A stretch of DNA of 64,000 bases from Staphylococcus intermedius NCTC 11048 (lineage in GTDB: Bacteria > Bacillota > Bacilli > Staphylococcales > Staphylococcaceae). The notes below the pieces were generated by a model. That model made no database searches. It was given only the letters and a program-made list of their open reading frames with translations, and had not been told where the DNA came from. Shown here in pieces: positions 8,957 to 18,140 of this stretch. Made by a program: the position numbers and the translations under genes. How positions within the stretch are numbered: the first letter of the stretch is position 1; the number at the start of each line of letters is the position of its first letter. The stretch spans positions 62,001 to 126,000 of the forward strand of contig NZ_PPQH01000029.1 in the NCBI RefSeq assembly GCF_002902385.1, in the 5' to 3' direction.

Positions 8957-10039
8957 TTATACGCTTTCTTCTTCTGTACCGTCGTTACCTAAATCTTGTT
9001 CACCTTTTCTATCGCTAACATCAAGATAAACAGTTCCATTTAAGTTTTTAGTAACCGGCATTACAACTTCACCAACAATTGTTTTTTCAGTAATTGGGTC
9101 TTGTGTTGTAACTGTTTGAATAAACTTACCGATTTTAAAGTTATTTTCAACTGACGGACCTGTCATTGTAGAACCTAAAATAGCAGCGTGTAAAACAACT
9201 TTGTCGTCCGCTAAATGTTTGTGCTCAGTGAATGTTCCATCTTCATTTTCGATAATTGTTTCATTATCGTCAATTTGAATTGGTGGTAACTTAACAGATG
9301 TAAACAATCCATTTAACATTTCGTCTGTAACAATTCGAGGGCTATTTGAATTAGCAAATAGTTCATTTTTGATTTGACCAGATCTAACCAACTTTTCGTA
9401 AGTAGCAGATGACATTTTGATAACGTCAGGCTTTTTACGTCCGTTTGTTTTTTGGAATTGTTTAACCGCTGCTAATAAATCGCTGATTGGAGTAGAGTCT
9501 TGACGTCCCCACGGAATAGCTGCGACAACGTCGTTTTCTTTCGGTCTTTCTAAATCAAAAGTTAAGCGCGTTTGTGTTGCTGCGTCCGCATAGTCAAAAC
9601 GTCCGTTATAAACCATTTGCGCACGAATGTATTCTTTTGTGTCGTCAACTGACACAGACAAGTCATTCGTATTCATCAACACGTTATCCACAACGCGTTG
9701 CTTTTCTTCTGGCATACGAGGATTTTTATACTTGTAAATTTCAACCTCGTCCAAGAAATAAGCGTTTTGAATTTTTGTTAATGTTGCAACTGCTTGCTTC
9801 CCTTGTCCTTTTGAGCGAATAGGTGATCCACTGTTGAAACCAGTGATTGATGCAGCAGCATTAATTTGTGATTCGATAATGTCATAAACATTATCGATGT
9901 CATAAACTTGTTCTACTGGAAATGCGCTTGCTAAAGGATACTTAACCAAATTCGTACCATCTTCGTTACGAATCTTGTCTGCTTCCATAACAAACGCTTG
10001 TAATGATGTAGCTTGTAATCTAGCGTCTTCTAATACCAT
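8957..10039 (-). CDS. Major capsid protein (E-family-like)
   Basis: 360 residues; forms the shell. It resembles the phage major capsid protein E type: an N-terminal alpha region, a spine-like stretch (ASAFPVEQVYDIDNVYDIIESQIN), and a central region containing RFDYADAATQTRLTFDL and AIPWGRQD. It lies directly downstream of scaffold and decoration genes, the lambda-type C-D-E order. The C-terminus is acidic and flexible. The sequence match is to this fold from memory, not from a search. Confidence 0.88.
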   Translation of the reverse strand: MVLEDARLQATSLQAFVMEADKIRNEDGTNLVKYPLASAFPVEQVYDIDNVYDIIESQINAAASITGFNSGSPIRSKGQGKQAVATLTKIQNAYFLDEVEIYKYKNPRMPEEKQRVVDNVLMNTNDLSVSVDDTKEYIRAQMVYNGRFDYADAATQTRLTFDLERPKENDVVAAIPWGRQDSTPISDLLAAVKQFQKTNGRKKPDVIKMSSATYEKLVRSGQIKNELFANSNSPRIVTDEMLNGLFTSVKLPPIQIDDNETIIENEDGTFTEHKHLADDKVVLHAAILGSTMTGPSVENNFKIGKFIQTVTTQDPITEKTIVGEVVMPVTKNLNGTVYLDVSDRKGEQDLGNDGTEEESV

Positions 10040-10065
10040 TAAATGTTCCTCCTCTTATTAAATGA

Positions 10066-10434
10066 TTAAATATCAAAAATTAAACGACCTTTAGTCGCGT
10101 TTTTAAAGTTTTGTGTAACACCATGACAGCGCGCTTCGATAACTGACGCTTCACGAATAGCGCCTACCATTTCGTTTGTATTTGGTTCAACAGTAACATC
10201 AAACGACGTTAATACTGCACCTTTCATTGTTTCTGGTGTTTGTTCTTTTACAAGTTCATACAAACCAGTTGTATCATTTCTAAAAATAGCTGTGCCCGCG
10301 GGTACGCTTGTTACAGCACTAAACTTAGAAGCGTCTAACACCGGATTGCCGACAGTATACTGAACATACTTACCGTCACGTAAAAATTCGATTTTACGAT
10401 CGTACTGATTGATTGTTTTAGGTTTTAAGTTCAT
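10066..10434 (-). CDS. Head decoration-like protein
   Basis: 122 residues, beta-rich, between scaffold and capsid genes, matching the position of lambda gpD-type decoration proteins that stabilise the expanded capsid. Recognisable segments include VPAGTAIFRNDTTGLYELV and VLTSFDVTVEPN. AGGAGG lies upstream of ATG 10434. Position and composition support the role; no catalytic motif is expected. Confidence 0.72.
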   Translation of the reverse strand: MNLKPKTINQYDRKIEFLRDGKYVQYTVGNPVLDASKFSAVTSVPAGTAIFRNDTTGLYELVKEQTPETMKGAVLTSFDVTVEPNTNEMVGAIREASVIEARCHGVTQNFKNATKGRLIFDI

Positions 10435-10453
10435 TGTTTTTATTCCTCCTTTT

Positions 10454-11080
10454 TTACTTTTTACCTAACAAGCGACGTGCGTTATTAATGCCGATTGATT
10501 CATCAGACTTTTCAATGCCGCCGTTACCTTGTTGTCCACCTGCATTATATCCAGGTGAGTTTGAATTAGAGTTATCTTGAGAACTATTATTTGTGTCTTC
10601 GTTAAACAAATAGCTGTCTGATTCTTTTAAGTTTTTAAGTTGATCTTCTAAACCAATAACACCATGTCCCTCGTTTGATAGAGTTAAATTATCTGTATCG
10701 ATTAAAGCAAGTACAGCGCGTTCGTTTCTAGCTCCAGCATTGGTTAACGCTTTAGAAACTTCATATTTTAGTTTTAAGCTATCCATTTCCTTTTTGTGTT
10801 GCTCGTCTTTTTGTTTGTTTGCTTGTTTTAACGCTTCTAACGTCTCGCTTAAATCATCGCCGTTTTTAGCTTTCTTTTGTAACTCATTTAGTTCGCTTTC
10901 TTTTTCGTCGATACGTTGTTTATAACTCTTCAATTCTTCTTGCGCATAGTCGTTCTTAGCACTAAAGTCATTTACTTGTTCTTTTAGTGTTTGAACTTCT
11001 TGACCATGTAGCGACATCACCTTTTCAACTTGCTCATCAGACAATTCTAATCCTCTTAAATCATCTCTAGTAAAACTCAT
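10454..11080 (-). CDS. Capsid scaffolding protein (DUF4355-like)
   Basis: 208 residues. Residues of about 15-125 form a long charged coiled coil (LKEQVNDFSAKNDYAQEELK onward), followed by an Asn/Ser/Gly-rich linker and a short basic C-terminal helix ending RRLLGKK, the usual capsid-binding end of scaffolds. It is the first gene after the regulatory gap at 11081-11303 and starts the scaffold-decoration-capsid run. Confidence 0.85.
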   Translation of the reverse strand: MSFTRDDLRGLELSDEQVEKVMSLHGQEVQTLKEQVNDFSAKNDYAQEELKSYKQRIDEKESELNELQKKAKNGDDLSETLEALKQANKQKDEQHKKEMDSLKLKYEVSKALTNAGARNERAVLALIDTDNLTLSNEGHGVIGLEDQLKNLKESDSYLFNEDTNNSSQDNSNSNSPGYNAGGQQGNGGIEKSDESIGINNARRLLGKK

Positions 11081-11133
11081 AAAAACATCTCTCCTTACGT
11101 TTTTTTATACGGTGTTACGACACCGAAAGGGTT

Positions 11134-11150
11134 GTAACGTAACGTGTTAC
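11134..11150. promoter_or_regulatory. Prophage dyad, copy 1 (GTAAC-N7-GTTAC)
   Basis: Perfect 5-bp arms with a 7-nt spacer, between the scaffold start and the terminator hairpin at 11168. It belongs to the ten-copy dyad family described in the findings. Confidence 0.7.
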
Positions 11151-11158
11151 TTACGAAT

Positions 11159-11217
11159 TTTCGACATAAAAAAAGCCCGGCTATTAGCCAGGCTACGCAT
11201 ACACAGTCATGTCGAAA
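11159..11217 (-). terminator. Intrinsic terminator nested in a larger hairpin
   Basis: On the minus strand AGCCTGGCT-AAT-AGCCGGGCT (11194 to 11174) forms a 9-bp stem with one wobble pair, followed by seven T. An outer 9-bp repeat, TTTCGACAT (11159-11167) and ATGTCGAAA (11209-11217), encloses it. It sits only about 45 bases after a promoter, so transcripts from that promoter should stop or be attenuated before the scaffold gene. Confidence 0.8.
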
Positions 11218-11236
11218 TATACCAACGGGTATGCCC

Positions 11237-11271
11237 ACATTATAACGCATTACGTTACAAAAGTCCAAGTC
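11237..11271 (-). promoter_or_regulatory. Sigma-A-like promoter overlapping prophage dyad copy 2
   Basis: Minus strand TTGGAC, 18-nt spacer, TATAAT. The dyad GTAAC-N7-GTTAT (11258 to 11242) lies across the spacer, and its right arm overlaps the -10 element. A protein bound to the dyad would block RNA polymerase here. The promoter faces the scaffold-capsid genes through the terminator at 11174-11194. Confidence 0.7.
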
Positions 11272-11303
11272 ATGTTCACTTTGTAAAGTAAGTAATCACT
11301 TTT

Positions 11304-11477
11304 TTATTTGTTAGTTTTGTGTTTTCGATATGATTCTGCTTCTTTTTTCCAACGTTCGCGAAGTGATTTTCTTTTAGGGCTACGACCTTTTTCGATAGCG
11401 CTTTTTCTCGCAATCGCGGCAGCTTTCTCTCTTTTTCTTCTAACTTCTTCTTGCTCCTCTTTTGTTAGTACACTCAT
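11304..11477 (-). CDS. Small basic helical protein of the head operon
   Basis: 57 residues, very rich in Lys, Arg and Glu (begins MSVLTKEEQEEVRRKREKAA), with no recognised domain. Its ATG overlaps the stop of the minor head gene (ATGA), implying translational coupling. Small basic proteins at this place are common in staphylococcal phages. It could bind DNA or the head during assembly; function unknown. Confidence 0.7.
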   Translation of the reverse strand: MSVLTKEEQEEVRRKREKAAAIARKSAIEKGRSPKRKSLRERWKKEAESYRKHKTNK

Positions 11478-13099
11478 GTTAACACCTCCAAATGTAGTAC
11501 GCCGGTAGCTTCGTCATCTGAAATGATTTTAAATCTTGTGTTTTTGTCTAATAAAAATTCCAGTTCCTCTGAAAATTCGCTAACATACTCTAAATAAGCA
11601 CCTTTTGCTCCTTTAGGAACATCAATCTTTAAGATTTTTGCTCGGTCATCTATGTTCTCAGCAACTTCCTTATCAATACTTGTGCTAGTAAAAGACAAAA
11701 ACGTATTTGATTTTTTGTTATCAATTAAGTATTCATATTCGCTTATATCAATACTTCTATACACTTGAATCGGTTCAGTAAGTTTAAACTTATTTAAAGC
11801 AACAGAAATACTGTTAATAAGTTCCTTTTGATCATCATCAATACCAGTAATAACTCCTCTTAAATAATTGTTAATATATTCATAATCCATAAGAGTATAC
11901 TTCGAAACTGCAATAAATTCGTTTTCTGTTAAATCTTTAGCCCAAAGTTCACCAGCTTCTTTTAACTTTCGAATCTTTTTGTCAGTCATTTTAAAGTTAG
12001 GTTTTTCTATTGGTACGGTTTTGTTTATTGTAACATCTTTGTCTTTTGGTAGTAAGCCTTTCATCTTTGCTACCCAATCATAGTATTTAACTTTGTCTGT
12101 ATTTTTTACTTTAATGTATTCGTTTAAAGACTTTGGACCATTTTTACCTAATCTTCGTTGCATCTTATTGTATGATAACGCTTGTCGCCTTGCTTTTGCT
12201 TGTGCTTTTTGGATATTATCATACTTTTCTTTTTCTTCTTTGGTGCGAGGATCGTCGTCGACATTAAAAGTTTTTGATTTCTTTAAATGCATGTCGATTT
12301 CTGATTTACTTTTAAACTTTAAAACAAACGGTCTAAAGTTACATCTGCAATTTGGGTGCAATGGAAATGTTTTATACAGATTGATATAAGGGAACTTGTC
12401 CCCTCTTTCTGTCGCAAACACTCTCCCTCTGTACCTAGCACAAGTTTCGCATGTAGGTATATTGCCAGTTACATAGACATGTTTAACGTTATGCTCTTTG
12501 TATCTGTTCAAATGCGAATGATTGTATGCAGTTTGCTTTTTAGTACGCGTTACCGTTTCAGCATAAAAGTCTAAAGGTAAATGTTTACCATCTTTTGTAA
12601 CAAAAGCCGTAAGTTTTTCATCTGCAAACTTATTCGCAACACGCTTTGACACTTCTTTATTAGGCATTCCAACAAGCAATCCGTTATTAATCTCTTTGTT
12701 AACATCATTAAGCACTTTTTTTATGTTTTTGTTAGCATTCGCTTTCGCTGTTCTAACTGCTGCGGTTAAATCTAACATTGTGTCTGTAACAATATTTGTT
12801 AACGACGTTACATGTATAGCCGAATTAATAACTTGTTTCGGATTAAATTTGGTAGCAGCTGCAATCACACTTTCTTGTATTAATAGCTTTTGTGCGTCAG
12901 ACAAGCCTTGTAGATAGTCGTTGTACAACTCTTTAGGTATTGTATTAGATAATCCAGCGTCCAACTCTTTAAAAAGGTTATCAACTTGCTTATATAACTT
13001 ATTGATTTGTTGTTCATCGGTAATGTTTGTCTGTTTGATATAAATATCAATCTTTTGTAATAGGTAGCGAATAAGCGCTTTAATTTGTTCTGGCGTCAT
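11474..13099 (-). CDS. Minor head protein (SPP1 gp7/Mu F type) fused to an ADP-ribosyltransferase
   Basis: 541 residues. The N-terminal two thirds is the phage head morphogenesis domain: helical, with a CETC pair followed by HPNCRC at residues of about 220-260, as in SPP1 gp7 and Mu gpF. The C-terminal 150 or so residues carry an Arg-type ADP-ribosyltransferase signature in order: YR at 447-448, FTSTS with Ser-Thr-Ser at 472-474, and EELE giving Glu512-x-Glu514. An upstream NNYLRGVITG stretch resembles the VIP2-like helical start. SPP1 gp7 travels into the cell with DNA, so the transferase may act early in infection. This last point is inference. Confidence 0.88.
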   Translation of the reverse strand: MTPEQIKALIRYLLQKIDIYIKQTNITDEQQINKLYKQVDNLFKELDAGLSNTIPKELYNDYLQGLSDAQKLLIQESVIAAATKFNPKQVINSAIHVTSLTNIVTDTMLDLTAAVRTAKANANKNIKKVLNDVNKEINNGLLVGMPNKEVSKRVANKFADEKLTAFVTKDGKHLPLDFYAETVTRTKKQTAYNHSHLNRYKEHNVKHVYVTGNIPTCETCARYRGRVFATERGDKFPYINLYKTFPLHPNCRCNFRPFVLKFKSKSEIDMHLKKSKTFNVDDDPRTKEEKEKYDNIQKAQAKARRQALSYNKMQRRLGKNGPKSLNEYIKVKNTDKVKYYDWVAKMKGLLPKDKDVTINKTVPIEKPNFKMTDKKIRKLKEAGELWAKDLTENEFIAVSKYTLMDYEYINNYLRGVITGIDDDQKELINSISVALNKFKLTEPIQVYRSIDISEYEYLIDNKKSNTFLSFTSTSIDKEVAENIDDRAKILKIDVPKGAKGAYLEYVSEFSEELEFLLDKNTRFKIISDDEATGVLHLEVLT

Positions 13100-13109
13100 T
13101 TATATCACT

Positions 13110-14819
13110 CTATTCATCTTGTTCTTCGTCTTGATTGTTATTGATAGGATTACCAAACTCGTCCAACGGATTACCTTCTTCATCTCTGTTGTTTAAAAAG
13201 TTTTGTAGCGTTTGATTACCTCTATCTATTGCTAACGAATCGGTAGACGTTTTATCGCTTCTGATACGTTCGATTTCCTCGTCTATCCACTCTTCTGATT
13301 TATCTGGATTGTTTTGACGCACTGTTTCTTCTAACGATTGTGCACCTGCTTGATATTTTGTGATATTGTCTGTCGATACCTCTTGTTTTGGTTGTGGTAG
13401 CATATCTTTAAACATAATATTTGGACGTTCTATAATTACAGAACTATCTGTATAGTTTGCTAACCACAACGTCGATTCAATAACATCTTTTAAAAACTCA
13501 ACATATTCATCTCTAATCTTTTCCGACTTAATAATAGACACCATTAAATCATAGAATTTTGCAACACCTGATTGCGCGTTACTACTTTCACGTTTAACAA
13601 TCTCCACGGCATTTTCTGATGTTTGTGTTTCTGCTAACATCGCACGAACTATGTCTTTGATATACGTCATATCACCAATTTTCGTAGTGTCTATTTGATG
13701 AATCTGAATGGATTGTCCTGTATCGGTGTCGATTTCAGTAATTTCTAACGAACGATGATCAATTTTGTTTTCGTCACCGTACATATCAAGCGCAATATTC
13801 TTTAATGCGTCCATAGTTTGTTTTGACACACTAATTCGCGGCTTACCGTTACGCTCAAATGTTTGTGCTGAACGCGTTAAAGACCAATTAATTTCCTCTT
13901 GTTTACCGTCCAAACCTTTTAACGTTGATTTGCCTAGTCTGTTGTTAAACGTTGGTTCGTTAGCTAAATAACAAACTAACACACGTTGACGCCCTTTAAA
14001 CTCTTTTGTTAATTGGTTTGGTGCCATTTTTAACTTTTCTTGAATTAATAACGGGTCGTCTACTTGTTCAAGCGTTCCGTCATCGCTACGAAGATACAAT
14101 CTATCTATTGTCACTAACGATTGTTCTTGTTCTCTTTCCGTATACACATGGATATAACTAATGTTATTTTCCATTTCTTCAGCAGTCGGTTCTAATTCAT
14201 AAACAAGGTCAACACCTAAGCCGTCCGTGTGCGGATAATAAATGTTTCTTTCTTTAAATTCAATGCTTATTTGATTGTTTTTGATTGACGGTACTGCTAC
14301 AATGCCGCCATCAATTTGTAGTTGAGAAATGTTCATTGCGTGATTAATCTTGCTGTTTTTAATAATTTGTTCAATCAATTCTTGTTGAGGATCAATTATC
14401 TGTCCATTAATGTCGTCCGTTTCAGTGCCTTCAATTAGTTCTATCTCTTGTTCATTATCGTTTGTATTATTTTCGTTCGATTCTTGTTGGTCTGCTACTG
14501 TTTTGCTTGTTCTCGGATAATTTGTTTTGAATTGTCCGATTGAACGCGATACCAATAACGACGGAATATCAACAATAATACGACACATGTTTAGCATAAT
14601 ATATGGTGTTCTAACGTTTTTACTTGTCGTGCTATCACCACTAGCACTATAAACATCAATAATTTCACCGTTTTCGATTAACTCTTTAGCTCTAGGGAAT
14701 ATTTCGTGGTGGTTACCCTCGTATAAATTTCGATAATAATACATATCTCCATGAACTGATTTAATAGTGTCTTTACTAAATTCATTCCAATTCAACTCAT
14801 CATCTCTATAAACAGCCAT
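13110..14819 (-). CDS. Portal protein (SPP1 gp6-like)
   Basis: 569 residues; dodecameric ring at the packaging vertex. Recognisable features are the N-terminal YYRNLYEGNHHEIFPRAKELI region, KNVRTPYIMLNMCRIIVDIP, the long stem and wing region, and a disordered acidic C-terminus. It follows terL and precedes the minor head gene, the SPP1-type order. The region around residues 120-150 is a low-complexity Asn/Glu stretch, probably an exposed loop. Confidence 0.92.
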   Translation of the reverse strand: MAVYRDDELNWNEFSKDTIKSVHGDMYYYRNLYEGNHHEIFPRAKELIENGEIIDVYSASGDSTTSKNVRTPYIMLNMCRIIVDIPSLLVSRSIGQFKTNYPRTSKTVADQQESNENNTNDNEQEIELIEGTETDDINGQIIDPQQELIEQIIKNSKINHAMNISQLQIDGGIVAVPSIKNNQISIEFKERNIYYPHTDGLGVDLVYELEPTAEEMENNISYIHVYTEREQEQSLVTIDRLYLRSDDGTLEQVDDPLLIQEKLKMAPNQLTKEFKGRQRVLVCYLANEPTFNNRLGKSTLKGLDGKQEEINWSLTRSAQTFERNGKPRISVSKQTMDALKNIALDMYGDENKIDHRSLEITEIDTDTGQSIQIHQIDTTKIGDMTYIKDIVRAMLAETQTSENAVEIVKRESSNAQSGVAKFYDLMVSIIKSEKIRDEYVEFLKDVIESTLWLANYTDSSVIIERPNIMFKDMLPQPKQEVSTDNITKYQAGAQSLEETVRQNNPDKSEEWIDEEIERIRSDKTSTDSLAIDRGNQTLQNFLNNRDEEGNPLDEFGNPINNNQDEEQDE

Positions 14820-14850
14820 TACACTACCTCCCGTTATTTTATTTTAAATA

Positions 14851-14867
14851 ATAACTTATTACGTTAC
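14851..14867. promoter_or_regulatory. Prophage dyad, copy 3
   Basis: GTAAC-GTAATAA-GTTAT read on the minus strand, in the 51-bp gap between terL and portal. A TATTAT sequence directly follows and could be a -10 element. Confidence 0.65.
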
Positions 14868-14870
14868 TTT

Positions 14871-16262
14871 CTACCATGCGTTTGTGGACGATACTCTCGA
14901 AGCTTGTTTATTAGCAAAGTAATTAAGCGCTTGTGTACATGCGTCGACTGTATCATCATTTTGACCATTAGGAAACGTGGCCAATTCTTCTATCATTTCA
15001 TCAAGATGTGGAACTGTTTTAACAAAATGTACGTTATTTGCTTCAAAAAACGGTGTAACTGAATACGCTCTTGCTTCTTTACTTTCTTTTGGTGTAATAG
15101 GTATGATTCCACTAATAGAACGCTTTAATGTGTTTATAATAGCTGGACCATTCGCTTTGTCCTCTACTAATATTTTTCTACATCGTGGATATTTTTTGTG
15201 AAGTTGCTGCGTTGCTTTAACACTTTGTGTAAAATCTATTCTCTTGCGCACTTGGTCAATTAAATAAAAATCAGCACCTTTTTTTATCCAAACTTGCCCA
15301 ACAACAAAGTCACTTTTATCAGTATCTTTAAATGTAAAGTCCCACGATATAAGCATGTCATCGTGCTGTCTAGGCGCGCTATCAACCTTGCTGATCCATT
15401 TCCTTTTAAATATCGAGCCACTTTCTGGAGAGGGTCTTTGTTGATATAATGACGCCCACGTTCTTTCTCCAACTTCTTTCTTTTTATAAGCTGCCCAATC
15501 TTCATCATAGCCTAGTGCTGGACATAACGCTTCACCGATTTCCCGCCCTAACAAATCATCGTTTTTTTCAGCTATTGCCGGCAATCTTAAGCGCGTCCAA
15601 TTGTATGGACTACCTTTTAATAATCTTCCAACAAAATCATCTTCGTGCCATCGCGTCATAATTACAATAACACTCGCTCCTTTATGAAGACGCGTTGATA
15701 ATGTTGATTCCCACTCAGCCCACACATTATCGCGATAAGTTTTGGATTGAGCTTCTTTAGCGTTTTTGATTGGGTCGTCAATTATCATTAAGTCGGCACC
15801 TTGTCCGGTAATAGAACCGCCGATACCAGTTGAAATCATACCACCACGTTTTGATAATATCCCCCAGTTATTTACTGAACCATTGTCGAATGCGATTTGT
15901 ACTTTATTTAAGCTGTTTGCAAACTCTAAAAACTTATTACGATTTAAGCGACCAAATTTTCTCGCTAATCCATCTGAATAAGATGCTGTTATTACGCGTT
16001 TATTTGGGTGCATTGTTAAAAAATACGATGGGAAAGTTTCAGTTACTGCCATCGACTTACCGTGTCGTGGTGGCATTTCAATAATGATATGTTTTTGTTT
16101 ACCGTCAATAATTTCTTGTAATTCATTTGCTATTAAATCTGTATGTGCGTAAGGTGTAAAACTATCGTGATGTGATAATAGTAAATAGTATTTGTAATGT
16201 GAACGTGCTAACTCTAAGCGTGCTTGATCTCTAACTTGATGTGGTATTTTATTTGTCGCCAT
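14871..16262 (-). CDS. terL: Terminase large subunit
   Basis: 463 residues; ATPase and nuclease that packages DNA. The N-terminal ATPase has the Walker A-like MPPRHGKSMAVTE (about residue 63) and Walker B LMIIDDP. The C-terminal RNase H-like nuclease includes ISWDFTFKDTDKSDFVVGQV with the first catalytic Asp, DKANGPAII, and NDDTVDA at the end. It overlaps the terS stop by 14 bases. DNA packaged by this enzyme would carry any base modification made by the adjacent cassette. Confidence 0.95.
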   Translation of the reverse strand: MATNKIPHQVRDQARLELARSHYKYYLLLSHHDSFTPYAHTDLIANELQEIIDGKQKHIIIEMPPRHGKSMAVTETFPSYFLTMHPNKRVITASYSDGLARKFGRLNRNKFLEFANSLNKVQIAFDNGSVNNWGILSKRGGMISTGIGGSITGQGADLMIIDDPIKNAKEAQSKTYRDNVWAEWESTLSTRLHKGASVIVIMTRWHEDDFVGRLLKGSPYNWTRLRLPAIAEKNDDLLGREIGEALCPALGYDEDWAAYKKKEVGERTWASLYQQRPSPESGSIFKRKWISKVDSAPRQHDDMLISWDFTFKDTDKSDFVVGQVWIKKGADFYLIDQVRKRIDFTQSVKATQQLHKKYPRCRKILVEDKANGPAIINTLKRSISGIIPITPKESKEARAYSVTPFFEANNVHFVKTVPHLDEMIEELATFPNGQNDDTVDACTQALNYFANKQASRVSSTNAW

Positions 16263-16764
16263 ATTGCGCGAGCTTTCTCAATTCTTCTTCAGATAAGTTA
16301 GCATAATGATTCACATTACTATCAACACGTCCGCTATGTTCCATACGTATTTTTTCGTTCCAATTTTCTGGGTCTTTTGTTTTAAGCGCATAAATAATCG
16401 CTGTTGTGTCCGGACTCACTTCTTTTTCGATAATCTCAACACGTTCGATCGTGTTACCGTCCTTGTCTGTCGTTCTATATCGACGTGTTTCGCGTATAGT
16501 GTGACCGTTAACCTTTTTCATCAAGGCATTTTCGATGTGTTGTACTGTACGCTTTTGTCCCTCTTTAACTGCGTTTCTAATCGGTTCGTATTTCTCAATC
16601 CAGTTGTACAAAGTAGGTCGAGATACACCTATCATTTCAGCTAATTCGGTATTGGACAAACCTTGACCTTTCCACTGAGTGATTTGAGCTAGTTTTTCCT
16701 CGTTTAACCACTCTTTATACATTGTGATATTACCGCGTTTTCTACCCGCTTTACCTTTAGTCAT
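16249..16764 (-). CDS. terS: Terminase small subunit
   Basis: 171 residues. An N-terminal helix-turn-helix (GLSNTELAEMIGVSRPTLYNW) recognises the packaging site, and the remainder should oligomerise and contact the large subunit. I chose ATG 16764 because AGGTGAT is six bases upstream; the frame is open further but lacks a site. It lies directly after folE, so the modification cassette and packaging genes share a transcript. Confidence 0.88.
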   Translation of the reverse strand: MTKGKAGRKRGNITMYKEWLNEEKLAQITQWKGQGLSNTELAEMIGVSRPTLYNWIEKYEPIRNAVKEGQKRTVQHIENALMKKVNGHTIRETRRYRTTDKDGNTIERVEIIEKEVSPDTTAIIYALKTKDPENWNEKIRMEHSGRVDSNVNHYANLSEEELRKLAQYGDK

Positions 16765-16774
16765 TACTATCACC

Positions 16775-17419
16775 TCACTTGATAAGAGATAAAAATTCAT
16801 TTCTTAATTGGGCGTTATCTTTAAACGAACCACGAATAGCTGATGTTGTAGTAGATGACGTCGCTTTTTTAATACCTCGACCACACATGCACATGTGTTT
16901 TGCTTCTACAACTACCATGACACCTTGAGCTTGTAAAACTTCGTCAATAGCGTCCGCAATTTGTGTTGTTAGTCTCTCTTGAACTTGAAATCGTTTAGAA
17001 TAACCGTCAACCAAACGCCCAAATTTCGATAATCCTGTAATCTTTTTGTTTGGAATATAGCCGATATGTACACGACCATGAAAGGGTGCGAAATGATGTT
17101 CACATAACGAATTAAACTCAATGTCTTTAACGATTACCAATTCCTGATGTCCGTCTACATCAAATTCTTTTTCTAAATGTTTTCTTGGGTCCTCTCGATA
17201 GCCCTCTGTATACTCTAAATACGCTTTCAACACTCTAAACGGTGTTTCTTCTAATCCGTCACGCGTCGGATCATCACCGCACACACGAATTAATTTTCTT
17301 AAACCTATCATAATGTTTAGGAGGTCTTGTTCGTTTTTTTTGATGTCGGGCTTCAACACTTCTAATTTTTTGTACTGTTCATCACTAATAACTTTTAAAC
17401 TCTCAACTTGATTAAACAC
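16775..17419 (-). CDS. folE: GTP cyclohydrolase I
   Basis: 214 residues. Converts GTP to dihydroneopterin triphosphate, the first step of 7-deazaguanine synthesis. Signature regions are present: CEHHFAPFHGRVHIGYIP (zinc Cys and His, catalytic His) and EAKHMCMCGRGIKK (second zinc Cys). ATRDGLEETPFR-like entry sequence occurs as PTRDGLEETPFRV. The GTG start at 17419 overlaps the queE stop by 8 bases. A phage copy beside queC/D/E indicates dedicated supply of precursor rather than folate synthesis. Confidence 0.96.
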   Translation of the reverse strand: MFNQVESLKVISDEQYKKLEVLKPDIKKNEQDLLNIMIGLRKLIRVCGDDPTRDGLEETPFRVLKAYLEYTEGYREDPRKHLEKEFDVDGHQELVIVKDIEFNSLCEHHFAPFHGRVHIGYIPNKKITGLSKFGRLVDGYSKRFQVQERLTTQIADAIDEVLQAQGVMVVVEAKHMCMCGRGIKKATSSTTTSAIRGSFKDNAQLRNEFLSLIK

Positions 17420-18140
17420 CGCGCTTATTCCCCCAAACGATTGAATGTAATTGTGGTAGTGCTTGAACGTCGTTAAATTCTGGTTCGTTAATAACTACGT
17501 TCCATAACTCGTCTAATTTATTTAACAGTTGCTTCGTAATGTCTTTGTCTGTATACGGCGATTCGTTGCCTACAGATAAGTAATAAGGGATATTATTGTC
17601 TCTATATCGATTAAATACTTCTTTAGCATACTCTTTGTCCTTGTCGTTAAAATACACGATTTTTAAGCTAAAATTAACTTTATGCGTTAATAGCTTAGAC
17701 ACAATGTCATCCAACACATTAAAATCTATTTTCATCAGCGAACTTGGTGGCTTTGGGCTAATTGTTAAATCATCAATTTTTAAAAACCAATCACGCCAAA
17801 TACTCCCTTGTGTCTCTAATCCAACCTTTACACCGTTTTTATGACAAATATCAATAAATTCGTCCATAGCCTTACCTATAAGCGCCGGATTACCTCCTGA
17901 CACTGTAACATGACTAAATGATTTGTCGCCTGCTTCTTCTACAAGTAAATCGAACACTTCTTGCGCCGTGTTGCGTCTTACATTGCCCTTTTCACTTCCG
18001 TCCCAAGTGTATTTGGTATCACACCATGAGCAGCTATAATCACAACCATAAGTCCTCAAAAACATTGTTTTTTTACCAATTATCATGCCCTCGCCCTGAA
18101 TTGTAGGACCAAACACTTCTAAAAATGGAATCTTTGCCAT
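17412..18140 (-). CDS. queE: 7-carboxy-7-deazaguanine synthase
   Basis: 242 residues. Radical SAM enzyme that rearranges carboxytetrahydropterin to 7-carboxy-7-deazaguanine. The N-terminus has GPTIQGEGM and the iron-sulfur motif C-DYS-C-SW-C (C-x3-C-x2-C), then HVTVSGGNPAL, the conserved glycine-rich SAM strand. Later LSVGNESPYTD matches the C-terminal half of QueE. The start ATG 18140 overlaps the queD stop by one base (TAATG). Confidence 0.96.
   Translation of the reverse strand: MAKIPFLEVFGPTIQGEGMIIGKKTMFLRTYGCDYSCSWCDTKYTWDGSEKGNVRRNTAQEVFDLLVEEAGDKSFSHVTVSGGNPALIGKAMDEFIDICHKNGVKVGLETQGSIWRDWFLKIDDLTISPKPPSSLMKIDFNVLDDIVSKLLTHKVNFSLKIVYFNDKDKEYAKEVFNRYRDNNIPYYLSVGNESPYTDKDITKQLLNKLDELWNVVINEPEFNDVQALPQLHSIVWGNKRGV

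Noticed and set aside
11090-11303. tRNA-like fold in the gap before the scaffold gene
   Set aside because: The stems form a terminator and an outer hairpin, not a cloverleaf; no anticodon arm or CCA-proximal pattern.
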